Source: Sclerurus mexicanus (taxonomy: Eukaryota > Chordata > Aves > Passeriformes > Furnariidae). From it: a stretch of 64,000 nucleotides of DNA. The notes beneath the pieces were generated by a model. It was not told where the DNA came from and did not search any database. It saw only the letters and a list, made by a program, of their open reading frames with translations. This document shows positions 57,201-64,000 of this stretch, in pieces; within the stretch, counting starts at the first letter, position 1, and each line of letters opens with the position of its first letter. The translations under genes were made by a program, and so were the position numbers. The stretch covers positions 910,792-974,791 of the forward strand of contig VWZF01003927.1 of assembly GCA_013396755.1 (NCBI GenBank), read 5' to 3'.

Positions 57201-60200
57201 CTTTTACCTGGCACATTTGTCAGCTCTTTGTCAGCCCCTGGCTCTGGGGCCCTGATAAGTTTGGATTGCTCCACTGTCTTGCAGCCACTGCTTGAGTAAT
57301 ATCACTGCAGTGAGGTGCTGGGGATGGATTCTGTATGTACATGTACAGGGGGGCTTCTAGTCAGATGTACAATGAAGGGAGACCTTCAGGCTTCACTTCA
57401 TAGTTACTTTCTTGTTCCCAGAGTAATGTGACTTGTTTGAACACATTTCAGTTCTTTCTAGTTGCCTTTGTGCTGCTTGACATGTTCATTGTGTTCAGTT
57501 TCAGAAGCATAACTTCAACATTGAAGCAACAAGGCGTAAATTACTGGAGGCTGCTAATTACGTGGATAAGGTGAGATTGAGTGTGTGTGAAATGAGAAAA
57601 GCAAGGCCCAGGTCATGAAATATGAGAATTAATTGTGACAGAGGAAGACTGGCTCCTTGGGATTGGCAGTTCTCCTCAGGGACTTGGGGAGTGGAGAGCA
57701 TCTGCCAAACAATTGTGTTGTTGGACATCAAGAACAGGGTGGGGCAATCTCCATTCCCCACCTTGGAGCCAATGTGAGCATCCTGTGTTTCACTACATCT
57801 GTGTATTATATCTGTTACCCAAGTAATCCTTTTTGGCAAGGGCCTAAAGTATTCACTTGAAATGTTAGACAACCTGGGAAGTAGAGCTGGAAGGAGCCTT
57901 CAGAGGGCATCCTTGCAGTGGTACCCAGTGCTGCTGAGGTGAACTTCCCTACTTTTCAGATCTACTCCTTTCGTACTCCGCTTCTCCCCTTAAACTCTTT
58001 CCACCACTCCCTTCACCCTGCTGCCCATGAATACTTCTGTTTGTACTTGGCATGAGCAGCAGATTATTTCATTCCTCTTTTCAGGAATTTTAACATATCT
58101 GAAGATAAAACATGGTGTCAGTCTCCAGTCTTTGTTTCTCTAGATTATGTCTGTCATTCATTCAAAAATGAAATGTCTCTATTACCATTGAGTTTAGGTT
58201 CGTGGGTGTCTGCACATTTCTCTCTGCAGAGCTATGGCAGTAAGTTGCCACTTCCAGAGGGAACATCTTCTCTGGACATATGGATTTCCAGTAGCAATTA
58301 GCAGGGTATATATTCTAGATTTAAAATAAATGTGTGGTGCTTATTTTATTATCTCTTCTGTATTTTAGTTTTACCGATCCATGAATATCCGGATTGCCTT
58401 GGTGGGGCTGGAGATCTGGAGTAACTGGAATAAATGTGATGTAACTGAGAATCCCTACTCCACCCTGAAGTCCTTTCTAGCTTGGAGCAGCAAAGAGAGA
58501 GTGCACAGAAAGCATGACAATGCCCAACTAATCACGTAAGTTGATTTCTCCTGTTTCTGACAAGTGGGTTGGGTGGGTGGGAAATCATTTTGTAAGATCA
58601 TGTTGTTCTAAGATTCAGAGTGGCAGATTTATGTAGAGGCTGCTCAGCCAGCATTAAGCTCTAGCACCCCAGAGCCCAACCGTTTTAGGAAGAGTGGAGG
58701 TCCCAGGCTATGCAGTGATCTCAGGATGTGTGCTTAAAAATGCATCACTGTTATTGTGTATCACAAGCAACTGCATATGGTCTGGCACAGCTACATGGAC
58801 AATTTCAAGAAAACCCAACCATGGGCAAGACTTGTAAAGACTAGCTAAGCCCTTTGTGGAAGGCACTCATTCCTAGCTCATCCTGCTGGAACACAGAGTC
58901 CCAGCACTGGCAGCTGTCTGATGGCCTGTGACGGATGGCACAGTGATCTCATTAGGGCCAGCAAGGCAGGTGACATTGGAATAAAAAATTTGCAGCAACT
59001 CTCAGATCTCATTATATCTTCCATGGTAGTTCATCCACCAGGAAATAGTGGTGAGTCAGAGGACCTATAGGGCTGAAATGCAGAGATGCAATGCCTTTTA
59101 TCTTGTTTTGTTTAGCTGGGTTTTTTTCCCTTCAGTATTACTGTATTTCATCTTTACCTGGCCATGTCCTGAGTACAATATCCAGAGCTTCCATTTCTGA
59201 TATGCTGTCAGGGATGGTGCAGAATTCCAGCTCACCTGGCAGGAATGTGGCTGCACCTCAAAGGTGTGAAGTCCCTGAATTCCAAGCTGGCAAATATCAG
59301 GATTAGGGTAAATTAAGTATTCACAAATAGTGCTCAGCTAAGGATCCAGAAACAGTCTTTTCTGTGCTTGTTGCAAAGCTCAGCAGGAGCACTTTTTGGC
59401 ACCAGACTATTATAAAACATAGGATTGTCCGTCTGGCCCATAAAACAAAGCAATAGTCCAAGAAAAACAGATCTTAAGGCTTTGTAGCTCTGCTATGATG
59501 TCCTGTACTTGAAAATACTACTAAAGACAATGTGTCCCCCTGACACTGTGTCTGTGTATGACACTGTGCACTGCAGGGTACATTTCTCTGCCTGCCTTCT
59601 CAAGTTCCTCAGTGCGATTTCATGGTCTTTCTGGGTTGATTTTAGGGGTGTGCCCTTCAAAGGTACCACAGTAGGCTTGGCTCCCGTGATGGCCATGTGC
59701 TCTGATTTCCAGTCAGGAGGAGTAAACATGGTAAGTAATTGCTAATACCTAATACAAAGTTTCTTGCCAGCAGTGAATATCTAGATAGAAGCCTCCAAAA
59801 GCCCAGGAAGAAAATATTTCCTGTGAGGTTCTCCAGCTCACCTGCTTGTAGACAGGAGTACCTTCCTTCAGTAGATATTTTCTACGTGTGGTAATATGCA
59901 GTGCCACTTACCTGTTGACTCAGAGGTGCACAGGACAGGCACAGGTGAAATGCTGATGTGCCTCTTTGCCCTTGCACAGGATCACTCTGATAATGCCATT
60001 GGTGTTGCTGCTACCATCGCCCATGAGATGGGACACAATTTTGGCATGAATCATGACTCAGCTGGCTGCTGTACAACCCCTGCAGCAGATGGAGGCTGCA
60101 TCATGGCCTCTGCAACAGGGTGAGTTCATCTTTGTGAGTTCATGGAGAAGCGCAAGGTGCTTTGTTACAAGAGCCTTGGTGGAGTAAGAACTAGAAATGC

Positions 60201-63200
60201 AGACTGAAGGTGAGTCTGTTACTGCCTATTGGAGGCAGCGTGTTTGTAGAGAAAATTCTGGACAAACCCTGGATCATGGATCAGTAGCAATTTGCTAAAT
60301 TCACAATGAGCTGATTCCTGCCTGAGCAGGCTTTATGCCTGAGCTTGGCCTTAGGGACCTGGCAGCATAAAGAAGTGGAGCTCTGAACTATCTGGTAAAA
60401 TGGAAAGTTTTCCTTTTCTCTTTTCTTAAGAATACTCTTTGGTTTCAGTGAATCTGTTTAAAAGGGAAGAAATAGTGAGCTTTGAGAGAAAGGGGAAGCA
60501 AGAGTGACTGTGGAACCCACAGGAGATCCAATAGCTCATTTTGGATGAGAAAACACACAACTTCTATATTTCAGTCATGTAAAAATGTCAGGCAGCCCAT
60601 TCACTTAAAGTCACATTCTGCATTTTCTCAAGCCTTCCTCCTTGGAAGAAAGAACATTTATGTGAGAAGTGAAAATGTAGTGGCACGCAAGTAGAGCACA
60701 CAGCGTGCACAGAGTGCAAGGTTCTGGCATTGTGGCAACAGAAATTAATAATTAATGTAACAGAAAATATTCACATTCTTCAAAATGAGGCTGTAGATAG
60801 GAAAAATTAAATGTTATTTTTAGCAGTTAGGTTCAAGCACTTATTCACAGGCTGAGTGCTGGATTCCAAGGCTTATTCAGGCATCTAGGAATAAGCCACA
60901 CCTCCAGTACTGAGCAGACAAAGACAGCCATGCTTGTCAAAAGTTAAATCTAACCCAACGTATTTTGGTTCTATAAAGTTTATTTTTTAGGGCCATTATA
61001 TTACGAGACAGTCTTGCAGTGCAGTCTCACCTTGCCTTCAAGTGTAATTCAGGCACATGAAATCACGATCTGCTTTACCACAACTCCACAGATTTCAGGG
61101 AGAGATCTGTGTCCTTTGGCGTTTGTCAGGATTTGCATGTGCTCATTTTTAGTTCTCTAAACCATTGCCCAGATCTGTCTTGATGTTCTTCTCCACTGTC
61201 TGTATTCAGGCACCCATTCCCTAAGGTGTTCAACCAGTGCAATAGACAAGAGCTGGAGAATTATCTGCAGTCTGGTGGGGGGATGTGTCTCTCCAATATG
61301 CCAGATACCAAGAAAATGTATGGTGGCAAAAAATGTGGAAATGGCTACTTGGAAGATGGGGAGGAGTGTGACTGTGGAGAGGTGGAGGTAACAATTGTTC
61401 AGATCCAACCATTTGGGGTTTAGTGGGACACAGTATTTTTATTATGCATTTTGCAAATACAGTTATGTGATCTGTAATCAGATTTTCTTTGTGCAGGAGA
61501 TACACATACCTTCCCTCTATGTAAATGTAAATCAAGGTTCTAAAATAGCACGTAAAACTAAATTCACGGTGTGTGGTACAATGCATCCCAGAACTCAGAG
61601 ATGGTGTAATCCAGGGCTGAACAGATGTGATGGAAACTTCATTTAAAAAAGAGATGAAAAAGTGATTTTAGATTGCAGAATCACAGAATCATTAAGTTTG
61701 GAAAAACCCTCCAAGATCATTGAGTCCGACCTTTGACCAATCACCACCCTGTCAACTAGACCAGAGCACTGAGTGCCACGTCCAGTCTTTTCTTGAACGC
61801 TTCCAGGGTGATGACTCCACCACCTCCCTGGGCAGCCCATTCCAATGCTCAACAGCCTTTTCTGAGAAGTTCTTCCTGATGCCCAGGAAGATTCTTCCAA
61901 ATGTTGCAGTTTCATACATAGGTTTACTTTACCTACAGCTCTATTCCTTATAAGGATGGAGCTTCTCTTAGCATGGCATCTCATTTCTCCAAATCCATCC
62001 TCTGACTAATAAGAGAAAAGAGAGCTGGAACCATCAGCCCAGACTCTCCAGATGTGATGAGCACAACCAGCAGTATCCAGTCAGTCCATCAGAGGGTATG
62101 GTTATGCAGTGCTGTAATTCAGCATGTGCCAGGTGTCATGAGCACACTGTGGCAGGAAGGATGTTACTTTGTTTGCATGTCATTTGTCATGTGTGAGAAC
62201 AGATCAGTGTCAGCCTCACATGTGCCCTGTAAACTCTGCTGCATCTCACTGTCTTCCAGGAGTGCAACAACCCCTGCTGTGATGCCAGCACCTGCTCCCT
62301 GAAGCCTGGTGCTGAGTGTGCCCACGGCAGCTGCTGTCATCAGTGCAAGGTGGGAGCTCTGGGTTTTCCTAAGAGGAAAGGGAATAATGGAGGTGGAAGT
62401 GTGAGGCTGAAAACTGGAGGGAAAGAAGATGAAAACAGCCAAACAGAGTTTAGCTCATCACATGGTTTGATCTTTTAGGTAAAACAGCTACCGGTGCAAT
62501 CAAACTGGTGGGGTCCTTCCTTCTAGCTGACTAATTTAATTTGCTCCTGTGATAATAAAGGATGAGCTGTGAATGCTGCTGGAATGAAGCCACACTGCCT
62601 CACTCAAACACTTAGGGATGGGGTGAATCAGTTAATATTTCTCTCCTTTGGCTCTAGAAGAAATTTAGACAGAGCTCTTGGAGCAAACACTTGCTCTGGA
62701 GTGTAGGCTGGATGCTGTCTTTGCTCCAAACCCTCTTTTCCAAGGTGCAGTTGAATTCCTTTAGCTCAGGTGCTTGCTGAAGGAATGCTGCCAAAGAGAA
62801 TTGTATACATGTGACCACTATAATTTTAAATCTCAGCTTTCCTTGTAGAAGCTAGCTAAAACATGTTTCTGATTTTGGAGCCAAAGATCTCAAGCTTTGA
62901 CAACACATTAATTCAAAAATTAATATAGGCAAATGTTTCTCTTGGTCTCATCTTTGCGCATTGATTGTGTGTTCTTACTGACCTATCCTGGGCATGTGGA
63001 AATCCACCTGGAGTCATTTCTTTCACAAAAGACTTGGAACAACCTCCTAGATGTATTTGTTTATGCCCTTTGTTCTTCGTATGCGTGGTGGACAGGAGAA
63101 GAATGAACTGAGTAAACTCATAAGCAAGGGAGACATATGTTATGCATTAGGAAAATGTCTCCAGCAGAAATAACAGGCAAACACAAACTTCCCAAACAGG

Positions 63201-64000
63201 TAGGGTTTTGAGACCATCTGTCAGAAATGGTTCAGGTAAATTGGATCCTACCCAAGGGCAGAACGAGATGGATCAGTGTCCCCATGAGGTCTGGTAGCAT
63301 CTGTGAATGATCTCATTGCTACCTGGGGAAGCAATCCAGTCATTAATTTGATTCTACACAGTTCACCCAGATAATGAAATTACAGAATCATATGACTCAC
63401 TGCTGACCTCAAAAAACCTAAGACAAGGAGCATGAAGTGACACACGCGAGATTTTGTCTTATCTACAGGGAGACATTGTGCAGACATGAAACCACAAAGG
63501 AGTCAGGCAATAATCTGTTGGGTTTTTTCCCCCATTTTCTCTTTTTAGCTGATGTCTGCAGGAACTCTTTGCAGGGAAAGGTCAGGACTCTGTGACCTCC
63601 CAGAATACTGTACTGGCGAGTCACCGTTTTGCCCCCTCAACTCTTACCAGATGGATGGGGCTCCCTGCGATGGAGGAACAGCCTATTGCTACAGTGGCAT
63701 GTGCCTCACCTACAGGGACCAGTGCGTGCAGCTGTGGGGGCCTGGTAAGGGAACAGGCAGCCTTATGTGGCATTCTGCTCTTACTTCACCCTGTGTAAGA
63801 CAGTAGTACCTCCCATACCCACTATCAGTAGCAAAGTCTGAGAAGCCTTTTCTCCCACCTTTCTTACTTGGAGGAGGCAGCAAAAATTTCCCATGATCAA
63901 ACCATTTCAGAAAAAGAACAAAACTGAGTGGTTGAACTGGGGTGAGATGGGCTGCTGGGCTCCACAGGAATCAGCCACATGAGTCTCTTGCCCTTGCAGG
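39758..64000 (+). CDS. ADAM19: ADAM19, membrane metalloprotease-disintegrin (3' partial)
   Basis: ADAM19 (meltrin beta) is a type I membrane protease that sheds ectodomains such as neuregulin. Fourteen exons give 516 in-frame residues here: signal peptide (MRGRGLLCGIALSLLLQ), prodomain with cysteine-switch Cys158 (RGACGYQ), a furin site RMKR at 184-187, the catalytic domain with zinc motif HEMGHNFGMNHD at 329-340 and Met-turn CIMA, then a disintegrin domain (CGNGYLEDGEECDCG, CRERSGLCDLPEYC, no RGD) and the start of the Cys-rich domain (QLWGPG). The catalytic residues are intact, so an active protease is expected. The identity as ADAM19 rather than ADAM12 or ADAM33 rests on similarity along the whole length and on the SOX30-THG1L-LSM11 neighbourhood. 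The Cys-rich, EGF, transmembrane and cytoplasmic exons lie beyond the right edge. Confidence 0.95.
39819..40055 (+). other. ADAM19 intron 1
   Basis: Short GC-rich intron that is part of the promoter CpG island. No other feature seen. Confidence 0.6.
40056..40126 (+). CDS. ADAM19: ADAM19 exon 2
   Basis: Acceptor TCTCCACAG, donor CACAAG|GTAGGT, 71 bp. It encodes AAQLQPEVVVPHWAALGGP at the start of the prodomain. Confidence 0.88.
40127..43289 (+). other. ADAM19 intron 2
   Basis: 3.2 kb intron containing a sense CR1 copy at 40530-41059. The rest is unique AT-rich DNA. Confidence 0.6.
40530..41059 (+). mobile_element. CR1 LINE 3' fragment in ADAM19 intron 2
   Basis: The longest CR1 copy in the window, in sense orientation. 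It has 'ctgtgaagacaggctgagag', 'ttgttcagcctggagcag', 'gacaaggggga' and 'ggttgcccagggaagctgtg', and ends 'tgtggttctatgaat', the CR1 3' terminus. No intact frame. Confidence 0.95.
43290..43360 (+). CDS. ADAM19: ADAM19 exon 3
   Basis: Acceptor TGCATGCAG, donor AATAG|GTAAGT. It encodes HPLRAEVMVKAEGQELILEL, the conserved start of the ADAM prodomain. Confidence 0.95.
43361..52597 (+). other. ADAM19 intron 3
   Basis: 9.2 kb, the largest intron seen. I find no exon-like frames, RNA genes or recognisable mobile elements in it. A long minus-strand frame at 52965-52387 overlaps exon 4 and has no domain. Confidence 0.5.
52598..52676 (+). CDS. ADAM19: ADAM19 exon 4
   Basis: Acceptor TCTGCAG after a polypyrimidine tract, donor CACACG|GTGAGT. 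It encodes NLFAPGYTETHYSQTGQ, the conserved prodomain segment. Confidence 0.94.
52677..53717 (+). other. ADAM19 intron 4
   Basis: 1.0 kb intron of moderate GC; no repeats or nested gene seen. Confidence 0.55.
53718..53794 (+). CDS. ADAM19: ADAM19 exon 5
   Basis: Acceptor CTTCCAG, donor CTGCG|GTAAGT. It encodes DHCFYHGVVRGQEHSSVTL, the DHCFYHG hallmark of ADAM prodomains. Confidence 0.96.
53795..55409 (+). other. ADAM19 intron 5
   Basis: Holds a (GT)n microsatellite at 54186-54223. The remainder is unique sequence without a nested gene. Confidence 0.6.
54186..54223. repeat. (GT)n microsatellite
   Basis: About 18 uninterrupted GT dinucleotides, likely length-polymorphic. Confidence 0.97.
55410..55602 (+). 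CDS. ADAM19: ADAM19 exon 6, cysteine switch
   Basis: Acceptor TTTCAACAG, donor CAGAGG|GTGAGG, 193 bp. It encodes GLIILSSNSSYILEP through QHLIYRVD, then the cysteine-switch RGACGYQ, and ends in PPRQR, the first half of the furin site. Confidence 0.95.
55603..56061 (+). other. ADAM19 intron 6
   Basis: About 460 bp; no feature seen. Confidence 0.6.
56062..56127 (+). CDS. ADAM19: ADAM19 exon 7
   Basis: Acceptor CTCCTGCAG, donor GCAGAG|GTAAGA. It encodes MKRETLQAMKYVELLLVADY. MKR completes the furin cleavage site and the rest starts the mature catalytic domain. Confidence 0.96.
56128..57498 (+). other. ADAM19 intron 7
   Basis: 1.4 kb; no repeat or nested gene recognised. Confidence 0.6.
57499..57570 (+). 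CDS. ADAM19: ADAM19 exon 8
   Basis: Acceptor TGTTCAG, donor GATAAG|GTGAGA. It encodes FQKHNFNIEATRRKLLEAAN to YVDK. The acceptor was chosen over a downstream TTTCAG because it keeps FQK in frame. Confidence 0.93.
57571..58368 (+). other. ADAM19 intron 8
   Basis: 0.8 kb; nothing recognised beyond splice sites. Confidence 0.6.
58369..58535 (+). CDS. ADAM19: ADAM19 exon 9
   Basis: Acceptor GTATTTTAG, donor ATCAC|GTAAGT. It encodes FYRSMNIRIALVGLEIWS through HDNAQLIT. It spans what I believe are two segments of the metalloprotease fold. Confidence 0.96.
58536..59645 (+). other. ADAM19 intron 9
   Basis: 1.1 kb; nothing recognised beyond splice sites. Confidence 0.6.
59646..59730 (+). CDS. ADAM19: ADAM19 exon 10
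   Basis: Acceptor GATTTTAG, donor AACATG|GTAAGT. It encodes GVPFKGTTVGLAPVMAMCS to SGGVNM. Confidence 0.96.
59980..60119 (+). CDS. ADAM19: ADAM19 exon 11, active site
   Basis: Acceptor CTTGCACAG, donor ACAGG|GTGAGT, 140 bp. It encodes DHSDNAIGVAATIAHEMGH with the zinc-binding HEMGHNFGMNHD and the Met-turn segment GGCIMASAT. Confidence 0.97.
60120..61209 (+). other. ADAM19 intron 11
   Basis: 1.1 kb AT-rich intron; nothing else recognised. Confidence 0.6.
61210..61387 (+). CDS. ADAM19: ADAM19 exon 12
   Basis: Acceptor GTATTCAG, donor GTGGAG|GTAACA, 178 bp. It encodes HPFPKVFNQCNRQELENYL, MCLSNMPDT and the disintegrin start CGNGYLEDGEECDCGE. Confidence 0.96.
61388..62259 (+). other. ADAM19 intron 12
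   Basis: 0.9 kb; carries the antisense CR1 copy at 61676-61895. Confidence 0.6.
61676..61895 (-). mobile_element. CR1 LINE 3' fragment, antisense, in ADAM19 intron 12
   Basis: Starts with 'cagaatcacagaatcatta', the reverse of the CR1 tail, followed by 'ccaagatcattgagtccgac' and 'cctgggcagcccattccaat'. It belongs to the same CR1 type as the sense copy at 2574-2756. Confidence 0.93.
62260..62349 (+). CDS. ADAM19: ADAM19 exon 13, disintegrin
   Basis: Acceptor GTCTTCCAG, donor TGCAAG|GTGGGA, 90 bp. It encodes ECNNPCCDASTCSLKPGAEC and AHGSCCHQCK. Confidence 0.96.
62350..63548 (+). other. ADAM19 intron 13
   Basis: 1.2 kb; no repeat or nested gene recognised. Confidence 0.6.
63549..63744 (+). CDS. 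ADAM19: ADAM19 exon 14, disintegrin and Cys-rich start
   Basis: Acceptor CTTTTTAG, donor CCTG|GTAAGG, 196 bp. It encodes AGTLCRERSGLCDLPEYCTG, then the MDGAPC and MCLTYRDQC segments and ends in QLWGP. Confidence 0.96.
64000..64000 (+). CDS. ADAM19: ADAM19 exon 15, first base
   Basis: The window ends with a polypyrimidine tract and acceptor cttgcag at 63993-63999. Base 64000 (g) completes the Gly codon opened at the end of exon 14. Inferred from the acceptor alone. Confidence 0.55.

Overview
The window is vertebrate nuclear DNA and almost certainly avian. The genes are split by introns with consensus GT-AG sites, short CpG-rich stretches mark promoters, and the scattered repeats are fragments of the bird/reptile CR1 LINE family (antisense 3' ends near 4.2, 6.6, 14.9, 17.7 and 61.7 kb; sense copies near 2.6 and 40.5 kb). 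Four single Ns (18099, 24853, 34485, 36227) mark collapsed assembly gaps, three of them in GC-rich or tandem-repeat sequence.

Four genes are recognised from their translated exons, in a conserved order that corresponds to human 5q33.3: LSM11 (minus, 11951-18098, 5' end lost in a gap), THG1L (minus, 20189-24607, complete, six exons), SOX30 (plus, about 25197-31067, five exons, 5' end uncertain) and ADAM19 (plus, 39758 to past the right edge, exons 1-14 plus the acceptor of exon 15). I placed exon junctions by hand and checked them by codon phase. Every internal junction within each gene closes in frame.

Layout: 1-11950 is non-coding, with a CpG-rich block near 2.9-3.3 kb, CR1 fragments and the LSM11 3' flank. 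11.9-18.1 kb is LSM11. 18.1-20.2 kb is the spacer that includes the THG1L 3' flank. 20.2-24.6 kb is THG1L. 24.6-25.2 kb is a GC-rich head-to-head promoter between THG1L and SOX30, carrying an 18-bp and a 54-bp tandem array. 25.2-31.1 kb is SOX30. 31.1-39.7 kb is intergenic, with a 168-bp higher-order satellite built from TTAGGG-like hexamers, two gaps and an orphan CpG island. 39.7-64 kb is ADAM19.

The genes do not form a pathway. LSM11 is a U7 snRNP core protein for histone mRNA 3' processing, THG1L is the tRNA-His guanylyltransferase, SOX30 is an HMG-box transcription factor linked to male germ cells, and ADAM19 is a membrane metalloprotease. The most unusual observations are a decayed duplicate of THG1L exon 4 inside THG1L intron 1, the telomere-like 168-bp satellite beside an assembly gap, and the promoter repeats, which stay open in the SOX30 reading frame and might encode an 18-residue repeat at its N terminus.
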